NCBI RefSeq assembly: GCF_004322855.1
Contig: NZ_CP036402.1
Coordinates: 2,728,001 to 2,792,000, forward strand
Direction: 5' to 3'
Origin: Egibacter rhizosphaerae
Lineage (GTDB): Bacteria; Actinomycetota; Nitriliruptoria; Euzebyales; Egibacteraceae
DNA length: 64,000 bases
In this document: positions 7,906 to 16,496 of the stretch, piece after piece
Layout of the letters: every line of letters starts with the position of its first letter
Numbering within the stretch: position 1 is the first letter of the stretch
Notes under the pieces: generated by a model
The model's database searches: none
What the model saw: the letters and a program-made list of their open reading frames with translations, nothing else
Told to the model about the DNA's origin: nothing
Made by a program: the position numbers and the translations under genes

Positions 7906-9668
7906 GTGCCCCGAACGCCTCCACCGCGATCGCGCGCGTCCTCGTCGACGAGCTCGCGCGGACCGGGGTAAACGATGTCGTGCTGGCGCCGGGCTCGCGC
8001 TCGGCGGCGCTGGCGGGAGCGCTCGCCGAGCACTCCGGCGTGCGGGTGCACGTGGCGCTCGACGAGCGCAGCGGCGGCTTCTGTGCCCTGGGGATCGCAC
8101 GGGCCGCGGGTGGCCCCGCCGCCGTCGTGACCACCTCGGGCACCGCCGTCGCGAACCTCCTGCCCGCCGTGGTCGAGGCCGACGAGGCGGGGGCCGGCCT
8201 GCTCGTCGTCTCGGCGAACCGTCCCCCCGAGCTGCGGGGCACCGGGGCGAACCAGGCCATCGACCAGACCAAGCTGTTCGGCGACCACGTGCGCTGGTTC
8301 GCCGAGCTCGGGGTCGCCGAGGACCGAGCGGGCGCGCCCGCCGCGTGGCGGTCGACCGTGTGCCGCGCCGTCGCGGAGGCGCGCGGGGTGGGGGCCCGAC
8401 CCGGACCGGTGCACGTCGACGTCGCGTTCCGTGAGCCCACCGTCCCCGCCAGCGACGACGGCCGCACCCGCGGGGAACCGTTCCGGACACCGCTCGACGG
8501 GCGGGCCGACGGGGAGCCCTGGACCCGCGTGACCCGCACGCTGGCCGAACCCGAGCCCGAGGAGCTCGACGACCTCGCCGCCCGCATCGCCGCGGCCCCG
8601 CGCGGCCTGGTCGTCGTCGGCGAGACCACGGCGCCGCCGGAGCCGATCCACCGCCTGGCCCGCGCGGCCGGTTGGCCGGTCGTGGCCGAGCCGTTGTCGG
8701 GCGCCCGCGACGGGGAGCTCGTGGTCGCGGCCGCCCCGTACCTCGCCGCCCACGAGGGCTTCGCGGCGTCCCACCGGCCCGATCTCGTCCTGCGCATCGG
8801 TCGCGGGGGACTCTCCCGTGCCCTGGGGTCGTGGCTCGGCGCGGACGTGTCGCAGGTGCTGCTCGACCCCCACGGGGCGTGGACCGACCCCGAGCGGGCG
8901 CTGTCGGGGATCCTCGTCGCCGATCCGGCGAGGGCCTGCGAGGGGCTGCGGAGACGGCTCGACGCCCTCGGAGCGGCGCTCGACCCGGCGTGGTTGGAGA
9001 GCTGGCGGGAGGCCGACGCGGGGGCCACCGACGCCCTGCACGCGGTCCTGGACGCCACCGACGCCCCGAGCGAGCCCCGTACCGCGCGCGACGTCGCCGC
9101 GGCCGCCCCTGATGGCGCCACCCTGGTCGTCGGGTCCTCGATGCCGGTGCGCGACCTCGACCTCGCGATGCGCCCCCGCGGCGGCCTGCGGGTGCTCGGC
9201 AACCGTGGCGCGAGCGGCATCGACGGGATCGTCTCCACCGCCCTGGGAGCGGCCCTCGGCGGACCCGGGCCGGTGCTCGGCCTCGTCGGCGACCTGTCGC
9301 TGCTGCACGACGCGAACGGGTTCCTGCTCGACGCGGAGGCCCAGCGGCTCGACTGCACGCTCGTGGTCGTCCAGAACGATGGTGGCGGCATCTTCTCGCT
9401 GCTCCCCCCGGTCGACCACCTGCCGTCCGAGGCGTTCGAGCGGTTGTTCTCGACCCCCCACGGCCGCGACGTCGCTGATCTCGCCCGACTGCACGGCGTG
9501 CCGCACACGCGTGTGGACCGTGCCGCGGCGCTGCCCGGGGCGGTGGGGGAGGCCGTCGCTGCCGGAGGGGTGCGGCTCGTGGAGGTCCGCACCGACCGGG
9601 AGGCCAACCGCGCGCTGCACCGCGATCTGCAGGCCGCGACCGCGCGGGCCCTCGACGCCCTCCCCTGA
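7902..9668 (+). CDS. menD: SEPHCHC synthase (MenD)
   Basis: MenD is the thiamine-diphosphate enzyme that joins 2-oxoglutarate and isochorismate, the first committed menaquinone step. The 588-residue product has the usual three-domain layout. The N-terminal pyrimidine-binding domain has L-A-P-G-S-R-S near residue 30 and the catalytic Glu in A-L-D-E-R-S-G-G near 54. A central domain follows. The C-terminal cofactor domain contains G-N-R-G-A-S-G-I-D-G and the metal-binding G-D-L-S-L-L-H-D-x-N-G stretch around residues 462-474. The length is normal for the family. The ATG overlaps the menC stop. The gene ends facing menF, and a long hairpin in the 70-base gap may terminate both. Confidence 0.95.
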   Translation: MSAPNASTAIARVLVDELARTGVNDVVLAPGSRSAALAGALAEHSGVRVHVALDERSGGFCALGIARAAGGPAAVVTTSGTAVANLLPAVVEADEAGAGLLVVSANRPPELRGTGANQAIDQTKLFGDHVRWFAELGVAEDRAGAPAAWRSTVCRAVAEARGVGARPGPVHVDVAFREPTVPASDDGRTRGEPFRTPLDGRADGEPWTRVTRTLAEPEPEELDDLAARIAAAPRGLVVVGETTAPPEPIHRLARAAGWPVVAEPLSGARDGELVVAAAPYLAAHEGFAASHRPDLVLRIGRGGLSRALGSWLGADVSQVLLDPHGAWTDPERALSGILVADPARACEGLRRRLDALGAALDPAWLESWREADAGATDALHAVLDATDAPSEPRTARDVAAAAPDGATLVVGSSMPVRDLDLAMRPRGGLRVLGNRGASGIDGIVSTALGAALGGPGPVLGLVGDLSLLHDANGFLLDAEAQRLDCTLVVVQNDGGGIFSLLPPVDHLPSEAFERLFSTPHGRDVADLARLHGVPHTRVDRAAALPGAVGEAVAAGGVRLVEVRTDREANRALHRDLQAATARALDALP

Positions 9669-9669
9669 T

Positions 9670-9711
9670 CCGGGCGGGGTTTCGTGCACGACTGAGCCGA
9701 ATCCCGCCCGG
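9670..9711. terminator. Candidate bidirectional terminator between menD and menF
   Basis: Arms at 9670-9681 (CCGGGCGGGGTT) and 9700-9711 (AATCCCGCCCGG) pair over 12 positions with one G-U wobble and an 18-base loop. The hairpin sits between two convergent genes. There is no T-run on either side, so it may act as a rho-assisted or structural end rather than a classical intrinsic terminator. Confidence 0.5.
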
Positions 9712-9738
9712 GCGCGGCGATGTGAATCCGCCCGTGGG

Positions 9739-11025
9739 TCAGCCCTCGATGGCCGACTGCATCGCGCGGAGCTTGTGCCGGGTCTCCTCGAGTTCGGCCT
9801 CCGGCAACGAGCCCGCCACGATCCCGGCGCCGGCGAACAGCCGGGCTCGCGCGCCGTCCACCTCGGCGCAGCGCAGGGCGATCCCCAGCTCACCGTCCCC
9901 GCTCGGATCGACCCAGCCCACCGGCGCGGCATAGCGGCCACGGTCGAGCTGCTCGAGTCGACGGATCGTCGCTCGAGCGGCGTCTCGGGGGCTGCCGCAG
10001 ACCGCGGCCGGAGGGTGCAGGCGCGCGGCGAGCTCGAGCAGGTCGGGCGCCGGCTCCCGGAGGTGGACGCGCACGTCGGTGGCGAGGTGCTGGACGTTGG
10101 CCAGACGCAGCAGCCACGGCTCGGGATCGACCGCGAGGTCTTCGGCGATCCCGTCGAAGGCCTCGCGTACCGAGTCGACCGACGGGCGGTGCTCGTCGCG
10201 ATCCTTGGCCGACGCGAGCAGCCGCGCGCCGAGCTCGGCGTCCTCGACCTCATCGCGCCCGCGCGGTGCGGTGCCGGCCAGCACGAGCGACCGGGCGCTG
10301 CGACCATCCCGCCCGATGAGCAGCTCCGGGGTCGCGCCGACCAGTCCGTCGATCGCGAACACGAAGCAGCTCGGGAAGCGGTCCGCGAGCCGCTGCAGCA
10401 GGAGGCGCGTGTCGAACGGCTCGCGCGCCCAGACCACCCGGTCCCGGGCGAGAACCACCTTGGTGAGTGGCTCGCCGCCGGCGTGGTCGCGTATCTCGGC
10501 GGTCGCGCGGGCGACCGCGTCGAGCCACGCGAGCTCGGACTGGGAGGCTCCCGCGTAGCGCACTCGGCCGTGCGGGCGCACCGGAGCCGGGCCGGGCAGC
10601 GCGGCGGAGGGGTCCTCCAAGCGCGGGTCGCCCGGCGGGCCGATCGCGGTGACCCAGCGCTGCCCGCCCCGGGACCCGACGACGGTGGCGGGGACGGAGA
10701 GCACCGAGGGGCCGTCGTCCTCGAACGCCCACGAGGTCGTCGCGACCAAACCGGTGCCCGGCCGGTCCAGTGGGTCGTCGACGGGTGTGTACGCGGCGAG
10801 CCCTGCCAGCGAATCGCGAGCGGCGTCGAACCGCCCGGGCCCGGTGCCGACCGGCAGCCGCGCGGCCTCCCCCCAGCCGACCATGCCCTCCTGCCCGTAC
10901 AGCCAGGCCCACCCGTCGGGGCCGGGCAGGAAGTCGAGCAGCGCGCGGTCGTCGGACAAGGGCACCGTCCGGGCGCACAGTGCCGGTGGTGCCTCCTCGT
11001 TGCGCGCCTGGGCCGGTGCGCTCAA
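9739..11025 (-). CDS. menF: Isochorismate synthase (MenF)
   Basis: The 428-residue protein converts chorismate to isochorismate for MenD. Chorismate-binding-family signatures run in order. A lysine stretch (P-L-T-K-V-V-L-A-R-D) lies near residue 190 and G-T-A-P-R-G near 255. K-D-R-D-E-H, with the Mg-binding Glu, lies near 275, followed by H-L-A-T-D-V and the V-C-G-S-P-R-D-A-A segment near 345. The start is an unusual TTG at 11025, supported by its TTGA overlap with the stop of the upstream MerR-like gene and by a GAGGA 11 bases upstream. A salicylate synthase role is less likely because menD, menC, menA and menE lie next to it. It is convergent with menD. Confidence 0.9.
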   Translation of the reverse strand: MSAPAQARNEEAPPALCARTVPLSDDRALLDFLPGPDGWAWLYGQEGMVGWGEAARLPVGTGPGRFDAARDSLAGLAAYTPVDDPLDRPGTGLVATTSWAFEDDGPSVLSVPATVVGSRGGQRWVTAIGPPGDPRLEDPSAALPGPAPVRPHGRVRYAGASQSELAWLDAVARATAEIRDHAGGEPLTKVVLARDRVVWAREPFDTRLLLQRLADRFPSCFVFAIDGLVGATPELLIGRDGRSARSLVLAGTAPRGRDEVEDAELGARLLASAKDRDEHRPSVDSVREAFDGIAEDLAVDPEPWLLRLANVQHLATDVRVHLREPAPDLLELAARLHPPAAVCGSPRDAARATIRRLEQLDRGRYAAPVGWVDPSGDGELGIALRCAEVDGARARLFAGAGIVAGSLPEAELEETRHKLRAMQSAIEG

Positions 11026-11600
11026 CCCGTGTCCTCGGTGTCGCGCCCCGGGTCCTCGGTGTTGCCCCCCGTGTCGTGCTTGGTGTCCCGCCCGGTGACG
11101 GCGCGGGCCTCGGCGGCCTCGAGCAGGAGGCGACGGAAGTGGTGCGCCACGAGCGCGCTGCTCGCCGGCAGCATCCGTTGGAACGCGGCGACCAGCTGCT
11201 CGCCGGCCTCCTCGTCCGAACCCGCCGACCCCTGGATCGGGTCGCGCACGAACCGGACGAACAGCTCGACCGCCTCGTCCGCGATGACCCGCATCGCGTG
11301 ATCGTGTCGGCGCGCCAGGCCGAGGAGCTCGTCGAGGGGGACCCCGGCCTCCATGAGCGCGAGGCCGGCGCGCAGCGCCTCGGCGTCACCGGCGGAATAT
11401 CTCGTGGCGCCGTCGATCTCGCGGGGCGCGAGCAGCCCCTCCCGCGCGAGCGCGTCCAGCAGTGCCTCGGGAACGCCGGTCTGCTCGGCGAGCTGCTCGC
11501 CGCTCAGGGTCGCCTCGTCGGGCTCGCCGGGGGCCGGGCCGCTGAGCGCGCGCACGAGCGCGGCGTCGGCGGGATCCTCGTCATCGTGTTGTCCGCTCAT
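11022..11600 (-). CDS. MerR-like helix-turn-helix regulator
   Basis: The 192-residue protein has a MerR-like DNA-binding region at residues 30-95. A predicted winged helix with L-A-E-Q-T-G-V-P-E-A-L-L is followed by A-R-E-G-L-L-A-P and T-R-Y-S-A-G-D-A-E-A-L-R, the classical MerR 'Y/F-S-x-x-D' pattern. The effector region (100-165) is helical and resembles the uncharacterised C-terminal part of actinobacterial MerR/TetR-like hybrids. The last 22 residues are a Thr/Asp/Gly-rich repeat (G-R-D-T-E-D-T-G type). It is translationally coupled to menF (TTGA overlap), so it may be cotranscribed with it and could control it. No ligand-binding cysteines are visible, which argues against a metal or redox sensor. 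Confidence 0.65.
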   Translation of the reverse strand: MSGQHDDEDPADAALVRALSGPAPGEPDEATLSGEQLAEQTGVPEALLDALAREGLLAPREIDGATRYSAGDAEALRAGLALMEAGVPLDELLGLARRHDHAMRVIADEAVELFVRFVRDPIQGSAGSDEEAGEQLVAAFQRMLPASSALVAHHFRRLLLEAAEARAVTGRDTKHDTGGNTEDPGRDTEDTG

Positions 11601-11827
11601 GGTGCCCAAGCTACGAGGTCGCGGGCATCCGGTCCGAGTCGCCCCGTCCGCGCGCCCAAGCGGTCCGCGACGATCGGTGACCAACGTCTCGCCAGTCCGG
11701 GACCAGCGGCCCTGATCCTCGGCACGGGGCGACGTCATGCTCTCGTCAGTCCTGATCGGACGAGTCGATCGGTCGGCTCCATGCCTGGCCGGGTCGACGG
11801 CCGCCACCACGAGTCGAGGAGCGCGCC

Positions 11828-13300
11828 ATGGCGCAGGAGCACGAGCACGGGACACAGACAGGCAGCCGCGCCACCACGGGATGGGCGGCGTTCGCGGCCA
11901 CGGCGGTGGTGCTGTTCGCCCTGCTCGTCTGGCTGCTCGTCGTGGGCCCGGCCACCACCCCCGCCGCGGACGTCGCGGAGACCCCGGAGGAGCCGACGGC
12001 CGAACCCGCCGACGAGGAGGCCGAGCCCGCCGGGGAGGCGGTGACCGTCGGGATCGAGCTCGGCGACATGTACATCGACCCCGACGAGATCGAGGTCCCG
12101 GCCGACACCCCGGTCGCGTTCGAGCTCGAGAACGTGGGCGGCGCGGAGCACGACTTCGAGATCGACGGAGTGGGCGGGAGCCCGATGGTCCAGCCCGGTG
12201 AGACCCTGACCTGGGAGGTCGACGGCATCCCCGAGGGTGAGCACGGCGCCATCTGCACCGTGCCCGGGCACGAGGGCGCGGGCATGACCGCCACCGTGGT
12301 CGCGACCCCCGACGCGGAGGTCGCCGCGGAGCCGGCCGCTACCGACGAGGAAGGCGACGGCACCTCCGACGGAGGCGACTCCGAGGGCGACGAGGAGGGC
12401 TCCGACGCCACGGAGAGCGGCGACCATGGGGACATGACCCCCGAGGAGATGGTCGAGGTCCACGACGGCGGCGTCGCCGACTTCCCCGCCGAGACCGAGG
12501 GGCAGGGGGGCGAGCCGCTCGAGCCCGAGATCGACGACGACGGCACGCTCGTCTGGGAGCTCACCGCCGAGCACGTCGAGTGGGAGGTCGAGCCCGGCGA
12601 CGTCCGCGAGGGGATGGGCTACAACGGCATGATCCCCGGCCCGGAGCTGCGCGCCGAGGTCGGCGACGATGTCCGCATCGAGCTCACCAACGAGCTGGAC
12701 GAGCCCACCGCGCTGCACATGCACCACCTCGCGGTGCCGAACGAGATGGACGGCGTCCCCGGCCTGACCCAGGACTCGATCCTGCCGGGCGAGACGTTCA
12801 CCTACGAGTTCACCGTCGACAACGACGGCTCGCACATGTACCACTCGCACTTCGACTCGGCGCGCCAGGTCCCCGGCGGCCTGCTCGGGGCGTTCGTCGT
12901 CGAGGACGAGGACCCCGACGCCGTCGACGCCGACCACGACGTCACGATGATCTTGAACGACGGTCCGCTCGGCTACACGATCAACGGGAAGGGCTTCCCC
13001 GCGACCGAGCCGATCGAGGTCGAACAGGGCGAGACGGTGCGGGTGCGCTACATGAACGAGGGGCTCGAGATCCACCCGATGCACCTGCACGGAATGCGCC
13101 AGGAGGTCATCGCCTACGACGGTGACCTGCTCGAGCAGACCCACACCGAGGACACGGTCAACGTGGCGCCCGGCGAGCGGGTCGACGTGCTGATCGAGGC
13201 CACCGAGCCGGGCGCGTGGGCCTTCCACTGCCACGTGCTCAGCCACGCGGAGGGCTCGGACGGTATGTTCGGGATGGTCACCGCGATGATCGTCGAGTAG
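11828..13300 (+). CDS. Membrane-anchored two-domain multicopper oxidase with extra N-terminal cupredoxin
   Basis: The 490-residue protein has one N-terminal membrane helix (residues 18-42), an acidic linker, then a small blue-copper domain at 70-160. That domain's ligands are H in A-E-H-D-F and C-H-M in I-C-T-V-P-G-H-E-G-A-G-M. After a second acidic linker (165-205), two cupredoxin domains carry the multicopper oxidase ligand sets H-M-H-H, H-M-Y-H-S-H, H-P-M-H-L-H-G and H-C-H-V-L-S-H. The type 1 cysteine is present only in the last domain (H-C-H); domain 1 has H-S-H. This matches a type-B two-domain laccase or nitrite-reductase-like enzyme, probably working as a trimer outside the membrane. 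The ATG at 11828 follows GAGGAGCG. The fused cupredoxin may act as its electron donor. The substrate is unknown. Confidence 0.85.
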   Translation: MAQEHEHGTQTGSRATTGWAAFAATAVVLFALLVWLLVVGPATTPAADVAETPEEPTAEPADEEAEPAGEAVTVGIELGDMYIDPDEIEVPADTPVAFELENVGGAEHDFEIDGVGGSPMVQPGETLTWEVDGIPEGEHGAICTVPGHEGAGMTATVVATPDAEVAAEPAATDEEGDGTSDGGDSEGDEEGSDATESGDHGDMTPEEMVEVHDGGVADFPAETEGQGGEPLEPEIDDDGTLVWELTAEHVEWEVEPGDVREGMGYNGMIPGPELRAEVGDDVRIELTNELDEPTALHMHHLAVPNEMDGVPGLTQDSILPGETFTYEFTVDNDGSHMYHSHFDSARQVPGGLLGAFVVEDEDPDAVDADHDVTMILNDGPLGYTINGKGFPATEPIEVEQGETVRVRYMNEGLEIHPMHLHGMRQEVIAYDGDLLEQTHTEDTVNVAPGERVDVLIEATEPGAWAFHCHVLSHAEGSDGMFGMVTAMIVE

Positions 13301-13321
13301 CGAGCGACCGAGGGAGTTCCC

Positions 13322-13729
13322 ATGGCCGGTTCCGCGACGGGGGTCGTGCGCCTCGCCGAGACGAGGTGCTGGGAGCTGTTGCGGACCCACCGCCACCTGC
13401 TGGGGCGGGTCGGCTTCGTCGAGGGGAACCGCGCGGCGATCCGGCCCGTGAACTACCGCCTGCACCACCGAGGGCTCGTCTTCCGCACGGCCGTCGGTTC
13501 CACGCTCGCCGGCCTGCCCGACGGCACGGCGGTGACGTTCCAGGTCGACGACGTCGACGCCCACTGGCGGGAGGGCTGGAGCGTCATCGCCGAGGGGACG
13601 GTCGAGGTGCCGGGCGAGGAGTTGCGCGCGGAGTTGGAGCAGCTCGGCCTGGAGCCGTGGGCGCCGGGTGAACACCACGAGTACCGCCGCGTGCGGATCG
13701 ACGACGTGAGTGGTCGCCGGATCGACTGA
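13322..13729 (+). CDS. Pyridoxamine 5'-phosphate oxidase-like flavin/F420-binding protein
   Basis: The 135-residue protein has the split-barrel flavin-binding fold. It opens with L-A-E-T-R-C-W-E-L-L, continues with G-R-V-G-F-V and R-P-V-N-Y strands, and carries V-F-R-T-A-V-G-S-T-L followed by V-T-F-Q-V-D-D-V-D. This subfamily (pyridoxamine 5'-phosphate oxidase-related) binds FMN or the deazaflavin F420 in Actinobacteria and reduces small electrophiles. The vitamin B6 enzyme itself is unlikely because its substrate residues are not evident. The ATG lies 21 bases after the multicopper oxidase stop, preceded by GAGGGA, so the two are probably cotranscribed. A role in redox stress near the copper proteins is only a guess. 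Confidence 0.75.
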   Translation: MAGSATGVVRLAETRCWELLRTHRHLLGRVGFVEGNRAAIRPVNYRLHHRGLVFRTAVGSTLAGLPDGTAVTFQVDDVDAHWREGWSVIAEGTVEVPGEELRAELEQLGLEPWAPGEHHEYRRVRIDDVSGRRID

Positions 13730-13863
13730 CACCCCTGCGCGCTCGCGCCGGATGGGACGGCGCGGGGCCGGATGCGTACTATTGGCGGGACGAATTCACG
13801 TCACCACCACGCCCCGGGAGGGCGCGCGGTGTGGTAGCCGCCGGTCACGTCGAGGAGCGAGGA

Positions 13864-14382
13864 ATGTCGGCAACGTCACACGAGGATCCCCGGTCGGGCG
13901 GGGGCAGCGCCCTGGACTCGGCGACGGTCGCGTGGACGGCGTTCGCGTTCACGGCGACGCTGTTGGTGATCCTTCTTCTGTGGGTGTTGCTCGGCACGCC
14001 GGGGGCGGGGCCGGCCGACGAGGTCGCCGAGGCACCCGACGAGGAACCAGCCGCCGACGACGACGAGGCCGCCGACGACGAGGCCGCCGACGACGGCGAG
14101 GCGGAGGAGACCGTCGAGTTCGTCGCCGACGACAACTTCTACGAGGATCTGCCCGACTCGGTGTCGGCGGGCACGGTCGAGTTCGTGATGGACAACCAGG
14201 GCGCGGCCGAGCACGACATGGTGATCGAGGAGCTGGGCGACGAGGAGGTCGTCGAGCTGACCCCCGGCGGCGAGACCGCGTCGGGCACCGTGGAGCTGGA
14301 GCCGGGGGAGTACACGCTGTACTGCTCGGTTCCCGGGCACCGCGAGGCGGGCATGGAGGCGACCATCACCGTCGAGGGCTGA
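13864..14382 (+). CDS. Membrane-anchored plastocyanin-like copper protein
   Basis: The 172-residue protein has an N-terminal membrane anchor (residues 24-44), an Asp/Glu/Ala low-complexity linker to about residue 80, and one cupredoxin domain. The copper ligands are H in A-A-E-H-D-M and the C-x-H-x-M set in Y-C-S-V-P-G-H-R-E-A-G-M. The anchor and linker layout closely mirrors the start of the multicopper oxidase at 11828, so the two appear to share ancestry in their N-terminal thirds. It probably shuttles electrons on the outer face of the membrane, for example to a cytochrome oxidase or to the oxidase two genes upstream. The ATG at 13864 follows a GAGGAGCGAGGA ribosome-binding stretch. The 134-base gap upstream may hold its own promoter. 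Confidence 0.85.
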   Translation: MSATSHEDPRSGGGSALDSATVAWTAFAFTATLLVILLLWVLLGTPGAGPADEVAEAPDEEPAADDDEAADDEAADDGEAEETVEFVADDNFYEDLPDSVSAGTVEFVMDNQGAAEHDMVIEELGDEEVVELTPGGETASGTVELEPGEYTLYCSVPGHREAGMEATITVEG

Positions 14383-14439
14383 CCGGCGTCAGCCGCCGGA
14401 GCTTGCGGGCCACCCGGGCCGGGGCGACCCTCGGCGACC

Positions 14440-15762
14440 ATGCCACCCGTTGCCTACCGCGCCCGCGTCGTGGTGCCCGTCACCACGCCACCGATCGACG
14501 ACGGCGTGGTCGTGGTCGACGGTGACCGGATCGTCGCCGTCGGATCGGCCGCCGAGTTGTCGGGGCGCGCCAACCGTGAGCACAGCATCGACGGCGCGCT
14601 CCTTCCCGGCCTCGTCAACGCCCGGACGCGCATCGAGCACACCGACGCGGCGGGTCTCACCTGGAGCGGCGGCCACGACCGGTGGCTCGCCGCGGTCGCG
14701 CAGCGGACGCGCGACTGGGACGAGCAGCGCGTCGGCCGCTCGGCGCAGCGCGGCGTGCACGCGCTGTTGCGCGCGGGGGTGACCTGCGCCGGCGACGTGG
14801 TCGGGGCCGGGCCCGCGGTGCCCGCCGCGGTCCGTGCCGGCCTCGTGGGCGACTCGTGGGTGGAGGTCGCCGACGTCGACGAGCGCGGCCACGACGCCCT
14901 CATCGCGGCCCTCGAGCGGACGCTCGGCCTGCCCGCGCCCGGCCGACGGGTCGGAATCGCGCTGCCGGGGCCGCACCGGGTCGGTACCGGCGTCCTGCAG
15001 GCACTGGCCGATCTCGCGGCACGACGCGGTCGACCGATCCACCTGCCCGCGGCCGTGACGCGCGGAGAGGTCGCGGCCATCGCCGAGGGCACGGGGCCGA
15101 CCGCCGCTGCTGCCGTGCGGCACGGGCTCGAGGCCGAATGGCTCGAGGGCGGGACCGGTCTGCCGCCATTGCGATACCTCGACGCCTGCGGCGTGCTGCG
15201 CCCCGGCACGAGCATCGCCCACGCGATGCAGGCCGACCCCGGGGAGCTCGACCTTCTCGCGGAACGAGGGGTCAGCGTCGTCGTCGCCGTCCGGGCGGCT
15301 GCGCGGACCCGGCTCGGCGGGGCGCCGCTGCACGCGCTGGCGTCCGCGGGGCTGCCCGTCGCCCTGGGTACCGACGATCCCGCCGCCTCCGGGGACGTCG
15401 ATGCGCTCGCCGAGGCGCGGGCCTTCGCCTCGGCCGCCAGAGTGAGTGGCTTCGAGACCTGGCCGCTGCCCGGGGGGCCACGCCCGCTCGCCGAGGCGGC
15501 GCTGCGGCTGGTGACCGCCGACGGGGCGAGGGCGATGGGATGGGGCGACCATTCCGGCGCGCTCGCCGTCGGTCGCCGCGCCGACCTGGTGGGCGTCGAG
15601 CTCGACACCGACGCGGAAGGGGCCACCCAGGACGTCGTCGACGGCGGTGCCGGGCGACAGGTGCTCACGGTCGTCGCGGGGGTCCGCCGGGCCCGTCGTC
15701 GGACGGCGGATGAGCCCTGGCCCGCCCACGACCCCCGCGAAGAGGACGGCACACCCTCGTGA
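14440..15762 (+). CDS. Amidohydrolase-superfamily protein with degenerate metal site
   Basis: The 440-residue product has the amidohydrolase layout. An N-terminal beta-sandwich leads to P-G-L-V-N-A-R-T-R-I-E-H at residues 56-67, then a TIM barrel with I-H-L-P near 204, I-A-H-A near 260 and L-G-T-D-D near 308, then a closing sandwich. The normal first metal motif is H-x-H; here both histidines are arginine (R62 and R64). The later histidines and the aspartate remain. It overlaps menG (GTGA) and so is coupled to menaquinone synthesis. The best-preserved resemblance is to aminodeoxyfutalosine-deaminase/chlorohydrolase-type enzymes, but the window encodes the classical Men pathway. It may be a structural or regulatory remnant or use an altered metal site. 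It should not be assigned a hydrolase reaction. Confidence 0.75.
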   Translation: MPPVAYRARVVVPVTTPPIDDGVVVVDGDRIVAVGSAAELSGRANREHSIDGALLPGLVNARTRIEHTDAAGLTWSGGHDRWLAAVAQRTRDWDEQRVGRSAQRGVHALLRAGVTCAGDVVGAGPAVPAAVRAGLVGDSWVEVADVDERGHDALIAALERTLGLPAPGRRVGIALPGPHRVGTGVLQALADLAARRGRPIHLPAAVTRGEVAAIAEGTGPTAAAAVRHGLEAEWLEGGTGLPPLRYLDACGVLRPGTSIAHAMQADPGELDLLAERGVSVVVAVRAAARTRLGGAPLHALASAGLPVALGTDDPAASGDVDALAEARAFASAARVSGFETWPLPGGPRPLAEAALRLVTADGARAMGWGDHSGALAVGRRADLVGVELDTDAEGATQDVVDGGAGRQVLTVVAGVRRARRRTADEPWPAHDPREEDGTPS

Positions 15763-16496
15763 GCGGCAGACTGGCGCGCATGGACGCGACCCGCGCGAGC
15801 GCGCGCCACGAGGCCGACTTCCCGCTGCCGGACCCGGAGACCGGTCCCGCCAAGGACGCCGCGCTCGTGCAGCGGATGTTCGATCGTGTGGCTCCCCGCT
15901 ACGACCTCGTGAACGCGCTGTTGTCGCTCGGCCACGACCGGCACTGGCGCCGGGTCGCGGTCGCCGCGGTCGCACCGAGGGCGGCTGAGACGATCGTCGA
16001 CGTCGCGGCCGGCACCGGGGCACTCGCCCACGAGCTGGCGGCGGCCGCGGGGGACGGCGCCACGGTCGTCGCCCTCGACTTCTCGACCGCGATGCTGGAC
16101 GCCGGCGCCGAACGCGAGGAGCGGGGGGTGCCCCGCCGCTCGGGTCTCGCGTGGGTCGCCGGCGACGGCACCCGCCTCCCGTTGCCCGACGCGAGCGTCG
16201 ACGCGGTCACGATCGCCTTCGGCCTGCGCAACCTGCCCGACCCGGCGGCCGGCCTCGCCGAGTTCGCGCGGGTCACCCGCCCGGGCGGGCGCCTCGCGGT
16301 GCTCGAGTTCTCGCGCCCTGTGCACCCGGCCTTTCGGCGGGTGTACGACGCGTACCTGGGCACCGTCCTGCCCGCGGTCGCCGATCGGGTGAGCTCGGCG
16401 CCCGCGGCGTACCGCTACCTCGCCGAGTCGATCCGCCGCTGGCCCGACCAGCCCCGGCTGGCCGAGCACCTCCTCGCCGGGGGTGGGGGCACGTGA
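15759..16496 (+). CDS. menG: Demethylmenaquinone methyltransferase (MenG/UbiE), frameshifted C-terminus
   Basis: The 245-residue reading frame encodes the SAM-dependent methyltransferase that completes menaquinone. Signature pieces are the Y-D-L-V-N-A-L-L-S-L-G segment near residue 47, the SAM motif V-D-V-A-A-G-T-G near 80, D-G-T-R-L-P-L-P-D near 137 and F-G-L-R-N-L-P-D near 155. The family ends with an N-L-T-G-G-I-V-A-L-H block. That block is missing from this frame but follows immediately in the -1 frame (16484-16555). The start GTG at 15759 overlaps the amidohydrolase stop. ATG at 15780 is an alternative without a good ribosome-binding site. Catalysis may survive without the tail, but an indel in the G-run is the simplest explanation. 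Confidence 0.85.
   Translation: MSGRLARMDATRASARHEADFPLPDPETGPAKDAALVQRMFDRVAPRYDLVNALLSLGHDRHWRRVAVAAVAPRAAETIVDVAAGTGALAHELAAAAGDGATVVALDFSTAMLDAGAEREERGVPRRSGLAWVAGDGTRLPLPDASVDAVTIAFGLRNLPDPAAGLAEFARVTRPGGRLAVLEFSRPVHPAFRRVYDAYLGTVLPAVADRVSSAPAAYRYLAESIRRWPDQPRLAEHLLAGGGGT

Noticed and set aside
6933-10307. A very long minus-strand open frame of about 1,100 codons opposite menC-menD, and similar ones at 22562-26185 and 28126-30834.
   Set aside because: They mirror real genes on the other strand, have Arg/Pro/Gly-rich translations without family motifs, and are a known side effect of high GC content.
11742-11764. Inverted CTCGTC/GACGAG upstream of the multicopper oxidase as a MerR operator.
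   Set aside because: Six-base arms of common GC-rich words are expected by chance, and the spacing does not match typical MerR sites.
14440-15762. Naming the amidohydrolase an aminodeoxyfutalosine deaminase.
   Set aside because: Two metal-binding histidines are arginine, and the window encodes the classical Men route instead of futalosine genes.
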